Assembly: GCA_013112725.1 (NCBI GenBank)
Contig: JABFFZ010000006.1
Span: 45,374 to 109,373 of the forward strand
Direction of reading: 5' to 3'
From: Chloroflexota bacterium
GTDB taxonomy: Bacteria; Chloroflexota; Anaerolineae; Promineifilales; Promineifilaceae
Length of the DNA: 64,000 bases
Part shown: positions 7,602-16,338 of the stretch, piece by piece
How the letters are laid out: each line of letters begins with the position of its first letter
Numbering within the stretch: the first letter of the stretch is position 1
Notes under the pieces: generated by a model
Databases searched by the model: none
What the model saw: the letters and a program-made list of their open reading frames with translations, nothing else
What the model was told of the DNA's origin: nothing
Translations under genes and position numbers: made by a program

Positions 7602-9569
7602 ATGGGGCAATTAACCACCCGACAACTCAGCAGCAAGAGAAACCGTCAAAAAACGTCAACCAAAGCACGGTTGCAGCCGGGTGATATGCTGCAAGACCGG
7701 TATCGCATTGTCGGTACATTAGGTTCAGGCGGCTTTAGCTCCGTTTACAAAGCGCGGGATATGCGCTTCCCCAATGTGACCAAGCTCTGCGCCATCAAAG
7801 AGATGGTTATCTCCACACCTGACCCCCAGATGCGGGCGCTTACCATTAAGTCGTTTGAACGAGAAGCCAGTATGCTGGCGATGTTAGACCACCCCGCCAT
7901 TCCCGATGTATCTGACTATTTCACCGAAGAAGATCGCTCTTACCTGGTGTTGGACATCATTCGGGGTAAAGACCTGGATCAATGGCTGGAAGAGTCTACT
8001 GAGATGCTCGACCAGACTACGGCGCTGGAATGGGCCATTCAACTGTGTGATGCCCTGGATCACCTGCATAATCAGAGGCCACAGCCCATTGTGTTCCGCG
8101 ATGTGAAGCCGTCGAACATTATGCTGGATCAATACGGCCGTATCGTCCTCATTGATTTTGGTATCGCCAAAGTATTTGAAACCGGCGACAAGGGCACTAT
8201 GATCGGCACCGAGGGTTATTCACCACCCGAGCAATACCGGGGCCGGGCTGAACCTGCCGGTGACATTTACGCCCTGGGCGCAACTTTGCATCACCTGCTT
8301 ACCAAACAAGACCCCCGGCTGGAACCGCCGTTTACCTTTAATGAACGGCCTATCACCAAAGTAAACCCCAAGGTTTCCCCTGAATTTGAAGCGATTATCA
8401 TGCGCTGTCTGGCGTATGACCCTGTTGACCGGTATCCCAATGCGCAGGCGCTCAAACTGGCTTTAGAAGCGCTGCGGCGGCCTGGTTTTGCGGCTACAGC
8501 TGCCAGCCCCACCCCTGTTGATACTGCTTTTTCAGCCGTACCGGTGAGTACGGCCGTTGCTCCACCACTGCCCGGACCGCCCGGCGCTGCTTCTCCTGCT
8601 ATGAACCAGATCAAGCCGGTCTGGACATTCAAGTGTGAAGATGAAATTCGGCGGCGGGTAGCCGTCGCCAATGGCATGGTGTTTGTCAGCGCCTATGACA
8701 ACAACCTCTATGCCATCTCCCAAACCAAAGGGGAATTTGTATGGAAATTCCCGGCTATGGACAACGTCGGTGGCTCGTCGCCCTTTGTGTATGAAGACAA
8801 CGTTTTTATCGGTTCTGCAGACCGGCATCTTTACAGTATACAGACCCGTACCGGTCGTCAGAACTGGCGCTTTCTTACCGGCGGCCCCATTTACACATCC
8901 CCTCGTGTTCGTTTCGACCACGCCTTTTTTGGTTCCGATGATGGGCATTTTTATGCGGTCAACGTGCGCACGGGCCGTTCAGCCTGGAAAGCGCGCGCCT
9001 ACAGCGCCGTTCGCTCCACCGCTTATGTGGATGATGAACGGGTCTTTTTTGGCACAGAAGGCGGCTACATTTTTTGCCTGGAACTGGCTTCTGGCAAAAC
9101 AGTCTGGCAGGCACAAGCTAAACGCAATGTCACCTCCTCGCCCACTCTGGCAAATGAAATTGTTTACGTAGGTTCCCACGACGCCACCGTTTACGCCTTA
9201 GACGCTGCTTCCGGGTATGTCATCTGGCGTTTCCGCGCCCGCCGCCCTATCGTTTCTTCCCCTACCGTTTATGACACCGTTCTTTTTATTGGCTCCGCCG
9301 ATGGCAACCTGTATGCTTTGGATACCGATTCAGGTCGTCAGCTATGGACATTTGAAACGAAAGGTCAGATCTCATCCTCTCCGGCTGTTTCCCATGATGC
9401 TGTTTATATTGGCTCTACTGATGGCACGCTTTACTGCCTGAGCCTGCGCAAGGGAGATTTGCGTTGGCGGTTTGATACCGACGGCCGTTTTATTGCCTCC
9501 CCTGTGATAATAGATGACATGATCTACATTGGTTCTAGCAACCATACGCTCTATGCCTTACCGGCATAA
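7602..9569 (+). CDS. Ser/Thr protein kinase with C-terminal PQQ-type beta-propeller
   Basis: A 655-residue kinase. The domain (about 33-295) has the Gly loop LGSGGFSSVYKA, Lys in CAIKEM, catalytic loop VFRDVKPSNIML (Phe in place of His of HRD, other key residues kept), IDFG, and GYSPPEQY. A Pro/Ala-rich linker (about 296-345) leads to eight repeats of about 38 residues in the PQQ/WD-like pattern (VYVGS..G.LYALD..SG...W.F), which would close an eight-bladed propeller, probably a sensor or docking surface. No transmembrane segment, so cytoplasmic. It leads a block with PP2C, J-like/VWA, FHA and response-regulator genes, and probably phosphorylates some of them. Confidence 0.92.
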   Translation: MGQLTTRQLSSKRNRQKTSTKARLQPGDMLQDRYRIVGTLGSGGFSSVYKARDMRFPNVTKLCAIKEMVISTPDPQMRALTIKSFEREASMLAMLDHPAIPDVSDYFTEEDRSYLVLDIIRGKDLDQWLEESTEMLDQTTALEWAIQLCDALDHLHNQRPQPIVFRDVKPSNIMLDQYGRIVLIDFGIAKVFETGDKGTMIGTEGYSPPEQYRGRAEPAGDIYALGATLHHLLTKQDPRLEPPFTFNERPITKVNPKVSPEFEAIIMRCLAYDPVDRYPNAQALKLALEALRRPGFAATAASPTPVDTAFSAVPVSTAVAPPLPGPPGAASPAMNQIKPVWTFKCEDEIRRRVAVANGMVFVSAYDNNLYAISQTKGEFVWKFPAMDNVGGSSPFVYEDNVFIGSADRHLYSIQTRTGRQNWRFLTGGPIYTSPRVRFDHAFFGSDDGHFYAVNVRTGRSAWKARAYSAVRSTAYVDDERVFFGTEGGYIFCLELASGKTVWQAQAKRNVTSSPTLANEIVYVGSHDATVYALDAASGYVIWRFRARRPIVSSPTVYDTVLFIGSADGNLYALDTDSGRQLWTFETKGQISSSPAVSHDAVYIGSTDGTLYCLSLRKGDLRWRFDTDGRFIASPVIIDDMIYIGSSNHTLYALPA

Positions 9570-9645
9570 CAGCAAACTACCAACCTGTTTGCGCTGGCTT
9601 CACTTTCACCAAACGGTACGGCAACCTTGTTTAGGCTTAATACTA

Positions 9646-10629
9646 ATGAATGAATCAACCTCATTTTCAGAATCGGACGAGTTGGCAATGAATTCAGGCG
9701 ACAATGCCACACCTACCTTGCCCAATACGCAGCCTTTTGTTTATGAAGCAGAAGAGGACACGGGAGATGGCGTTGGTAAGACGGAAGAACTTTCCCCACT
9801 CGTCATCCCCGGCGTCAAAGGAATTATTTCTGGCGCATCGGGTTCCGCCGCTAAAGCCGAAGCCGTTATCCATTATGCCAAGCGATGTGACATTGGCGCC
9901 CGCGACCGGAATGAAGATTCCTGCATTGCCTTTGCTACTGAAACGGGTGGGCATTTTACCATGCTACCTTTTGGCCTTTATATTGTGGCCGATGGCATGG
10001 GTGGGCACACTAATGGGCATGTAGCCAGCAAAGTTGCCTCCCGCCAGGCGGCCAATCATATCTTAAAGGAAATTTATCTGCCGCTGCTGGTTCACGACAC
10101 TGCCCCGCAAATAGGGATTCGGGACACGTTGGTAGAAGCAGTACAAATTGCGAACACGGCCGTTTATCAGGATGAACCCGATGTGGACAGTGGCACCACC
10201 CTCACCGTGGCCTTGCTGTTAGGCAACCGTTTACACGTGGCCCATGTAGGCGACAGCCGGCTGTATTTGCACACCGATGAAAAACTGGAAGCCATCACCA
10301 ATGACCATTCTCTGGTGCAGCGCCTGCAAGATGTGGGGCAGCTTACCGCCGAAGAAGCCACTGTTTATCGCTATCGCAATGTGTTGCTGCGCGCCGTCGG
10401 TCAGGGTGAAGAAGTAGAAATTGATACCTATATGCGCTTACTGCCCAAAAAAGGTAAACTGCTGCTTTGCAGCGATGGGCTTTGTGGTTTTGTGGCCGAT
10501 GACGCAATAAATAACATCTTGAACGAAGATAAGCCGATTCAACAAATGGTAGATGACCTGTACGCTGCAGCTATAGCCGCTAACAGCAATGACAATGTTA
10601 CGGTGATATTGGTCGAGTTCAGTCTATAA
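9646..10629 (+). CDS. PP2C-family Ser/Thr protein phosphatase
   Basis: Metal-dependent phosphatase (PPM/PP2C, PrpC/Stp type) expected to reverse the upstream kinase. The 327-residue protein has an acidic N-terminal extension (about 80 residues) and the PPM motifs DRNEDSC, VADGMGGH, SGTTLTVALL, AHVGDSRLYL, LLCSDGLCGF and SNDNVTVILVEF, with all metal-binding Asp residues visible. ATG at 9646 (MNESTSF) is preferred because reading further back only translates the spacer after the kinase; ATG at 9691 is an alternative. The gap to the kinase stop is 76 bp. Confidence 0.92.
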   Translation: MNESTSFSESDELAMNSGDNATPTLPNTQPFVYEAEEDTGDGVGKTEELSPLVIPGVKGIISGASGSAAKAEAVIHYAKRCDIGARDRNEDSCIAFATETGGHFTMLPFGLYIVADGMGGHTNGHVASKVASRQAANHILKEIYLPLLVHDTAPQIGIRDTLVEAVQIANTAVYQDEPDVDSGTTLTVALLLGNRLHVAHVGDSRLYLHTDEKLEAITNDHSLVQRLQDVGQLTAEEATVYRYRNVLLRAVGQGEEVEIDTYMRLLPKKGKLLLCSDGLCGFVADDAINNILNEDKPIQQMVDDLYAAAIAANSNDNVTVILVEFSL

Positions 10630-10688
10630 TCGTCAACCGGTGAGCATGGCATGTAGAACCGTTTTCCCTGATTGCATCAAGGTTTCAA

Positions 10689-12161
10689 ATGAGTAAGATT
10701 TTTGATTATTATGCTATTTTGGGCGTTGATCCCAAAGCAGAAGCAACAGCCATTCGGATTGCTTTTGAAGCCTTGCAAAACAGTTTCCCCCCTGCCGAAC
10801 GTGACCGGGCGCGTAACGCCGATTACCAGCGGTTGGTGAATGCGTATGAAGTTCTCAGTGATCCGGTGCGGCGCGCCACGTATGACTCGCTGCTGGTGGA
10901 AACCACCATGGTTGATCTGGACATTGCGCTGACCCTCAGCCGCGACAACATAGAAGTTTCTGATACCGAACAGCGTCTTTACCTGCTGGTAGACATTCGC
11001 CCCCCCAAACAGAGCAGCGGCCAACAACTACCGTTGAATTTGTGTCTGGTGATTGACCGCAGCACGTCCATGCAGGGGCGGCGGCTGGATGCAGTGCGAG
11101 CGGCTGTGGAACTGGTTATTGAAAAACTAACGCCATCTGATGTTCTGTCCATTGTCAGCTTCAGTGATCGGGCGGAGGTGGTGGCGTCGGCCCAGCCACT
11201 TAGCCATAAACCCGGCATCCTCCGTGGGTTGCATGCCATTGAAGCCTCCGGCGGCACGGAGATTTACCAGGGTTTGGCGGCAGGGGTGAAAGAGTTGCGG
11301 CAGTCGCCCCTGGCCGAGTATTCAAACCATCTAATTTTATTGACCGATGGACATACGTATGGTGATGATAAACAGTGCCTGGAACTGGCGGCGCGCACGG
11401 CCGTAGAGGGCATTGGCATCACCGCTTTTGGCATTGGCTCCGATTGGAACGACCAGTTCCTAGATCAGTTGGTGGCCCCATCTGGCGGGCCGTCAGGCTT
11501 CATTGAACAGCCTAAGAGCGTGGTGCAAAAATTGCAAGAGCGCATCACCGGCATGGGCACGGTTTACGCTCAAAACATGCGCCTCCAACGCAGTTTTCCT
11601 GACTTTTTATCGCTGGAGTATGGTTACAAGATTGTCCCGTTTGCCCAACCATTGGTTTTAGATGATAGCGTCATCCGATTAGGTAATGTGGAGGGGCGTT
11701 CACGTTTGGCGTTTTTGCTAGAGATGAACATCCAACCACAGACCGTAGAAAGACGGCTGAGCATTCCCATCAACCTGGTGGCCGATATTCCCGCCAGACA
11801 GATGCAGCAACAGACGTTCAATCAAAATGTGCGGGTGAATGTATTAAAAAATGCTCAAATGCAAGAGCCACCCGAGCCAATCGTGGAAGCGGTGCGCATG
11901 TTAAATATGTATCGGATGAATGAACGAGTGTGGGAAGAGGTGGAAGCGGGCGATCTGGAAGCGGCTGCCCGCCGGATGCGGCACCTGACTACCCGGCTCC
12001 TGGAAGCGGGCGAACCGCAACTGGCACGGCAAGCCAACTTTGAAGCCGAACGGATTTTGCAGGCAGGTACGATGTCGCTAGACGGCCGTAAAAAACTCAA
12101 ATTTGGCACCCGCGCCCTGGTTACCCGCACCACCTATTTTGATGACGACGACAATGATTAG
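10689..12161 (+). CDS. J-like domain plus von Willebrand factor A protein
   Basis: Fusion protein of 490 residues. Residues 1-67 look like a DnaJ J-domain (FDYYAILGVDPKA, YEVLSDPVRRATYD), but the HPD tripeptide needed to stimulate DnaK is absent: the loop reads NSFPPAERDRARN. Residues about 115-290 are a VWA domain with an intact metal site: DRSTSM (123-128), Thr in GGTEIYQG, Asp in LLTDGHT. The C-terminal 200 residues are a beta-rich region and then helices. VWA proteins of this type assemble metal-dependent complexes; with kinase, phosphatase and FHA neighbours it is likely a scaffold or phospho-target. It overlaps the next gene by 8 bp. Confidence 0.85.
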   Translation: MSKIFDYYAILGVDPKAEATAIRIAFEALQNSFPPAERDRARNADYQRLVNAYEVLSDPVRRATYDSLLVETTMVDLDIALTLSRDNIEVSDTEQRLYLLVDIRPPKQSSGQQLPLNLCLVIDRSTSMQGRRLDAVRAAVELVIEKLTPSDVLSIVSFSDRAEVVASAQPLSHKPGILRGLHAIEASGGTEIYQGLAAGVKELRQSPLAEYSNHLILLTDGHTYGDDKQCLELAARTAVEGIGITAFGIGSDWNDQFLDQLVAPSGGPSGFIEQPKSVVQKLQERITGMGTVYAQNMRLQRSFPDFLSLEYGYKIVPFAQPLVLDDSVIRLGNVEGRSRLAFLLEMNIQPQTVERRLSIPINLVADIPARQMQQQTFNQNVRVNVLKNAQMQEPPEPIVEAVRMLNMYRMNERVWEEVEAGDLEAAARRMRHLTTRLLEAGEPQLARQANFEAERILQAGTMSLDGRKKLKFGTRALVTRTTYFDDDDND

Positions 12162-12657
12162 ATGCATTGAGTGTGGCTCAAATCAATATGTTGGGGCCTT
12201 GTTTTGTACGGAATGTGGCGCTTTCCTGGTGGCGCAAATAAGCAAAGGCCAAACAACCATCCTCCCCTTTTCTGAATTTACCGTCCATGCCCCGCCGCCA
12301 CCGCTGACCAAAGAAGAGTTAGAAACGGCCGTGACTCCCCGCCAGGTCACCTTTGTCATTCCCAGCAGTCGCCGTCGCCTGCAACTGGAATTGCATGACG
12401 AAATTAGAGTAGGGCGCGCCGGCACGGAACTCATACCCGAACTAGACCTTTCTCCAGACGATGGCGCGGAAAAAGGCGTTTCTCGCCTTCATGCCAGCAT
12501 CAAATCTGTCAAAAAAGGCATTGTCCTCATTGACCTGGACAGCACCAACGGTACCATGCTCAACACCTACCGGTTGCCCCCCAATCGCCCATATCCCTTG
12601 AAAAACGGAGATGAAATTCGTTTTGGCGATTTGCTCACACATATCTTTATTGATTGA
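12154..12657 (+). CDS. Zinc-ribbon plus FHA-domain protein
   Basis: A 167-residue phosphothreonine-binding adaptor. The N-terminus has two CxxC knuckles (CIEC at 4-7 and CTEC at 19-22) forming a zinc ribbon; residues about 75-160 form an FHA domain with IRVGRAG, SRLHASI and DSTNGTMLN, the conserved Arg, Ser-His and Asn contacts. ATG at 12154 lies inside the previous gene (8-bp overlap); ATG at 12142 is an alternative. It probably reads the phosphorylation state set by the kinase/PP2C pair of the same block. Confidence 0.88.
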   Translation: MIRCIECGSNQYVGALFCTECGAFLVAQISKGQTTILPFSEFTVHAPPPPLTKEELETAVTPRQVTFVIPSSRRRLQLELHDEIRVGRAGTELIPELDLSPDDGAEKGVSRLHASIKSVKKGIVLIDLDSTNGTMLNTYRLPPNRPYPLKNGDEIRFGDLLTHIFID

Positions 12658-12665
12658 TTCTTATT

Positions 12666-12698
12666 TGACCTGACAGGTTTCAAAAAAGCTGTCAAGTC
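12666..12698. repeat. ACCTGACAGG-type hairpin
   Basis: GACCTGACAGGTTT, then CAAAAAA, then GCTGTCAAGTC, an imperfect inverted repeat of the kind that forms the inner stem of the MITE-like element E1 but without its termini. It sits between the FHA gene and the 79-residue gene and could attenuate transcription. Confidence 0.5.
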
Positions 12699-12713
12699 TG
12701 CCCGGAAGGAGCT

Positions 12714-12953
12714 ATGATCAGCTTAATCGTACATATCAATAATGAAGACGCCGTCGTTTGTGAAATGGAAGAAATGCCGGACCCAACCTGTACCTACATC
12801 ACCCTGCTCAACCCACGCCTGCGTGATGGCAGCGATCTGCACTACCTGGACGAAAACGTCACCAGCATGATGCTGCCCTGGCATCGCATCAATTTTGTTC
12901 AGATTATGCCATCCGCCGAAACAGAAGATGTAATCGGTTTCGTGCGTGATTGA
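12714..12953 (+). CDS. Conserved-looking 79-residue protein of the signalling block, function unknown
   Basis: A small acidic protein starting at ATG 12714 right after an AAGGAG box. It has no signal peptide or membrane segment. The N-terminal half alternates hydrophobic residues ([20 protein letters not shown]), suggesting a small beta-rich fold, and the middle has [19 protein letters not shown] recognise no family. The strong ribosome binding site and its place between the FHA and response-regulator genes support a real gene, perhaps a partner of the FHA or VWA protein. Confidence 0.65.
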   Translation: MISLIVHINNEDAVVCEMEEMPDPTCTYITLLNPRLRDGSDLHYLDENVTSMMLPWHRINFVQIMPSAETEDVIGFVRD

Positions 12954-12964
12954 TCATAACCGTC

Positions 12965-12999
12965 CAGACCGGGCAGGTTTCAAGAAACTCCCAGGTCTT
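12965..12999. repeat. Degenerate CCAGGTTT-type hairpin
   Basis: CAGACCGGGCAGGTTTC and GAAACTCCCAGGTCTTC form an imperfect stem with an AA spacer, just before the response-regulator start. It is related in word content to the hairpins at 12666 and 51883. Confidence 0.4.
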
Positions 13000-13012
13000 C
13001 AATAGAGAGCCA

Positions 13013-13750
13013 ATGGTGGAAAAAATCCCAACGACGCTAGAGCCGGCCGCGCCACGCCTCATTTTGGTGGTAGATGATGAGGCCCGGATGCGCCGTTTTA
13101 TTCGCATGAATCTGGAACTGGAAGGGTACCAGATTATTGAAGCCGATAACGGTATTACTGCCCTGGAACAAATCCGGGTATTCACGCCAGACCTGACCAT
13201 TATGGATGTGATGATGCCCCAAATGGATGGGTTTGAAACGCTGCGCCTTCTCCGCGAAATTTCCACCGTGCCCGTTATCCTGCTAACCGTTAAAAGTGAT
13301 GAAGAAGATAAAATTCAAGGATTAGGATTGGGCGCCGATGACTACATTACCAAGCCCTTTAGTCCCCGCGAACTGGTTAGCCGGGTGGAAGCTGTGCTGC
13401 GCCGCGCCGAATGGCCGGCGCCGCCGCCGCGCACTGTCCTACGCATTGATGATCGCCTGTCAGTGGACTTCAACCGCCACCAAGTGATTGTAGATGGGCA
13501 GCGCATTGAACTGCGGCCTACTGAATACCGGCTGCTCTATACCCTGATCCAAAATGCTGGCTGGGTAGTACCCCATGACACGCTGCTGGCGAAGGTGTGG
13601 GGGTATGAGTACCGGGATGAAACGCATTATCTAAGGCTTTACATAAACTATTTGCGGAAAAAGATTGAAAAAGACCCGGCTAACCCGTACTACATCCTCA
13701 CCGAAAGAGGGGTAGGATACCGGTTTATTGATTTTAAGAGGAATCAATAG
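13013..13750 (+). CDS. OmpR/PhoB-family response regulator
   Basis: Two-component DNA-binding regulator, 245 residues. The receiver domain (about 16-130) has the acidic pair in [10 protein letters not shown], phospho-acceptor Asp in [15 protein letters not shown], Thr/Ser in [13 protein letters not shown] and Lys in [13 protein letters not shown] winged-helix effector domain (about 145-240) ends in [15 protein letters not shown] and GVGYRF. Start ATG 13013 (MVEKIPTT) follows GAGAG. No histidine kinase is adjacent, so it is an orphan that may take input from the neighbouring Ser/Thr kinase system or a distant kinase. Confidence 0.92.
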   Translation: MVEKIPTTLEPAAPRLILVVDDEARMRRFIRMNLELEGYQIIEADNGITALEQIRVFTPDLTIMDVMMPQMDGFETLRLLREISTVPVILLTVKSDEEDKIQGLGLGADDYITKPFSPRELVSRVEAVLRRAEWPAPPPRTVLRIDDRLSVDFNRHQVIVDGQRIELRPTEYRLLYTLIQNAGWVVPHDTLLAKVWGYEYRDETHYLRLYINYLRKKIEKDPANPYYILTERGVGYRFIDFKRNQ

Positions 13751-13803
13751 CGGCTGATGGCTGATAAGCCGGCTTACCAGCCATCAGTCGCGCTGTTTTT
13801 TTG
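13751..13803 (+). terminator. Hairpin with T-tract after the response regulator
   Basis: CTGATGGCTGATAAGCC and GGCTTACCAGCCATCAG form a 17-bp stem with one mismatch, followed after TCGCGCTG by seven T residues. The arms also repeat the word GGCTGAT, so this is both a terminator and a member of the tandem-word hairpin group. Confidence 0.65.
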
Positions 13804-13829
13804 GCAAAATTCATCTATCATTGGCGGCT

Positions 13830-16052
13830 ATGAGCGACACATTGGCTGCCGACGGCCGTGAATTTTTCGAGCGAATAGATAGTTACCTCAGCATCGAGGA
13901 TAGAGCCTACGTGCAAAAAGCCTTTGCACTGGCTCGCCAGGAGCATAGCGACCAACGCCGTAAATCTGGTGAGCTTTTTTTTACCCACCCCCTTACCGTT
14001 GCCTATTATCTGGCCGAATACCAGCTAGATGCCCCCGCCTTAGCTGCCGCATTGCTGCATGATGTGGCTGAAGACACCCGCGTCACCATTAAAGAAATTG
14101 AAAAAACCTTCGGCCAGGAAGTATCCCTCCTGGTGGCAGGCGTTACCAAACTGAAAGATGTCACCAAGGGGGTGGCCAAAGGCAAAACGCTCAGCGACAA
14201 AGAAGTAGAAGATGCCACCTTACAAAAAATGCTGAGCATTATGACCGTAGACGTGCGCACCGTTATCATCAAACTGTTTGACCGTTTACATAATATGCGC
14301 ACTATCAAAGCCACCCAGCCCCACCGTCAAATCTATAAAGCCAGAGAAACATTGTCCATCTACGCCCCACTGGCAAACCGTTTGGGCATCTGGAACCTGA
14401 AAAACGAATTGGAATCGCTCTCGCTGCAAGTGCTGGACAATAAAGCGTACCAGATCATCCGCGAGCAGCGCGAGCGCCTGACGCAGGCGCAGCAAGCCGA
14501 CTTCCAGATGATTAAAGCCGAGATTTTTGATGCGCTGCTGCAAGCGGATGTAGACGTGCGCGATGTCATTTATGCACCGGAAAATATCTACACCATTTAC
14601 CAGGACATTTGTCGCAACGGTGTCTCTTATTTTGATCTGGATAAGACGATGCGGCTGGTTGTGTTGGTAGACGAATTCCCTTCCTGTTACCTGGCGATGG
14701 GCCATTTGCACCAGATATGGCAGCCCATTCCGGGCAAATTTGATGACTATATTGCCGTGCCCCGCGAAAATTTATACCGGTCGCTGCACACATCGGTTAT
14801 CCACACCAATGGACAGCATTTGAAGCTGCGTTTTCGCACGGCCTCCATGGACAAAGTAGACGAGATTGGCATTTTGTCACGCTGGCTTTACAAAGGCACG
14901 CCCTATTGGACAAAAGGGGTAGCCGACCGCATGGAGGCGTTTTTCGAGAATATCAGCGGCAATATCAATATGGAACAACCACCTACGGCCGTTGTCAAAG
15001 GCGTTGTCAAAGATGTATTTGTTAAACAAATCCGCGTGTATACCCCGCGTGGTGATGTAAAAGAGCTGCCGCAAGGGGCCACACCTATTGATTTTGCCTA
15101 TGCCATTCATACCGGTCTGGGTGAACAATGTTATGCCGCACTGGTGAATGATGAAATGCACCCATTGAACAAACCCTTGCGCGATGGGGATCAGGTACGC
15201 ATCGTCAAAAAGATACGGGCACAACCACAGCGGGCCTGGCTAGACGAAGATTTGGGTTATATTTTTACAGACTATGCCCGCCACCATGCCCGCCGCTGGT
15301 TCCGGCGGTTGTCATCTGAACAGGCGGTAGCAGAAGGGCAGCAAATTCTGGAGACTGAACTGCGTATGCTGGGTTTTCCTGAATATGACCATATGCGCAT
15401 TGCCGAAATGTTTGGCTACAGCTACACCCAGACGCTTTATCATGATTTAGGACGCGCCGATTTGCTGCCCACGACGGTGGCGCTGAGCATTTTGGATGAA
15501 AAGTGGACATTGGGGACGGCTCGCGCTTTGGACAATGAAGTATGGGGAAATGATCGGGAGCGGTATGTGGTGATGAATGCCGACGGCCGTAACCTGCGCT
15601 TGTGTAGCACTTGCCAACCTCGTCCGCCAGGGGGGATCATTGGTTTTGTGCGCAAAGATGGTGGTGTCACCGTCCACGGCCGTAACTGCCCTACCCTCCA
15701 GCCAGAACGTCTGTGGGGCCGTGTGCTGAAGCTCGGCTGGGGGCAGACGCCCCGCCAAGCGCACCAGGTAGACATTCACGTCAAAGTGTATGACCGCCCC
15801 GGACTGTTATTTGAAATCACCCACCTCATCCAAGACGAACACATGAACATTTCCTACATCCACACGCCGCCCCCCTCCCAGTTAAACGAAGTCTATATTG
15901 ACCTGACCATTGATATTGTCACCCCCCGCCAACTGGTGCGCATTTTGCACCAGATGAAAGCCTTGCCCAACGTGTTTGCCGTCCAGTCCATGCTCAAAAA
16001 AGGGCGAGAGGAAGAACTACTGCCCGCCACCTCACTTTACCGGCCCGAATAA
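13830..16052 (+). CDS. rel: RelA/SpoT-family (p)ppGpp enzyme with degenerate synthetase motifs
   Basis: Stringent-response enzyme of 740 residues. The HD hydrolase domain looks intact (FFTHPLTVAYYL, ALLHDVAEDT, KLFDRLHNMRTI). The synthetase region (about 230-330) keeps PIPGKFDDYIAVP, but the usual GRxKHxYSIYRKM reads APENIYTIYQDI and NGYQSLHT reads NLYRSLHT, so ATP binding and pyrophosphate transfer are probably weak or lost. A TGS domain (IRVYTPRGDVKELPQGATP) and a C-terminal ACT domain (VKVYDRPGLLFEITHL) follow. I infer a mainly hydrolytic, SpoT-like role. ATG 13830 is chosen; TTG at 13821 is in frame. Confidence 0.88.
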   Translation: MSDTLAADGREFFERIDSYLSIEDRAYVQKAFALARQEHSDQRRKSGELFFTHPLTVAYYLAEYQLDAPALAAALLHDVAEDTRVTIKEIEKTFGQEVSLLVAGVTKLKDVTKGVAKGKTLSDKEVEDATLQKMLSIMTVDVRTVIIKLFDRLHNMRTIKATQPHRQIYKARETLSIYAPLANRLGIWNLKNELESLSLQVLDNKAYQIIREQRERLTQAQQADFQMIKAEIFDALLQADVDVRDVIYAPENIYTIYQDICRNGVSYFDLDKTMRLVVLVDEFPSCYLAMGHLHQIWQPIPGKFDDYIAVPRENLYRSLHTSVIHTNGQHLKLRFRTASMDKVDEIGILSRWLYKGTPYWTKGVADRMEAFFENISGNINMEQPPTAVVKGVVKDVFVKQIRVYTPRGDVKELPQGATPIDFAYAIHTGLGEQCYAALVNDEMHPLNKPLRDGDQVRIVKKIRAQPQRAWLDEDLGYIFTDYARHHARRWFRRLSSEQAVAEGQQILETELRMLGFPEYDHMRIAEMFGYSYTQTLYHDLGRADLLPTTVALSILDEKWTLGTARALDNEVWGNDRERYVVMNADGRNLRLCSTCQPRPPGGIIGFVRKDGGVTVHGRNCPTLQPERLWGRVLKLGWGQTPRQAHQVDIHVKVYDRPGLLFEITHLIQDEHMNISYIHTPPPSQLNEVYIDLTIDIVTPRQLVRILHQMKALPNVFAVQSMLKKGREEELLPATSLYRPE

Positions 16053-16059
16053 ACAAAAA

Positions 16060-16092
16060 GGCCGCTGATGAAAAATCAGCGGCCTTCATTTT
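16060..16092 (+). terminator. Rho-independent terminator of rel
   Basis: GGCCGCTGAT (16060-16069) and ATCAGCGGCC (16075-16084) form a perfect 10-bp stem, extended by AA/TT, followed by TTCATTTT. Confidence 0.8.
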
Positions 16093-16105
16093 GTGAATGC
16101 TTTTG

Positions 16106-16178
16106 TGCCCTCACGGAGATTCGAACTCCGGTTTTAAGCTTGAAAGGCTTACGTCCTGGTCCCCTAGACGATGAGGGC
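16106..16178 (-). tRNA. tRNA-Glu (anticodon UUC)
   Basis: A 73-nt cloverleaf on the minus strand. Acceptor GCCCTCA pairs with TGAGGGC, with discriminator A. The anticodon stem TAAGC/GCTTA holds the loop CTTTCAA with anticodon TTC. The T arm is CGGAG-TTCGAAT-CTCCG. CCA is not encoded; CAAAAG follows. Confidence 0.95.
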
Positions 16179-16212
16179 AACGGGCGGAATTCTATCATCC
16201 CGGTGTGGTGGG

Positions 16213-16291
16213 GTCAAATTTTACTCTAGAGTTGTCAAATTTTACTCACAAGTAGCGAACAAAAAAACGGCATGTGAAATTTGACAACTCT
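16213..16291. repeat. Small inverted-repeat element upstream of the tRNA
   Basis: AGAGTTGTCAAATTT (16228-16242) and AAATTTGACAACTCT (16277-16291) are perfect 15-bp inverted repeats around 34 bp. A direct copy of GTCAAATTTTACTC sits at 16213 and again at 16234. The spacer is AT-rich and non-coding. It could be a MITE remnant, but clear target duplications are not seen. Nothing else is visible in 16179-16338. Confidence 0.55.
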
Positions 16292-16338
16292 CTCTAGCGA
16301 TATAAAAAACGCCAGTATCCAGGAAGACTTTCACAATC

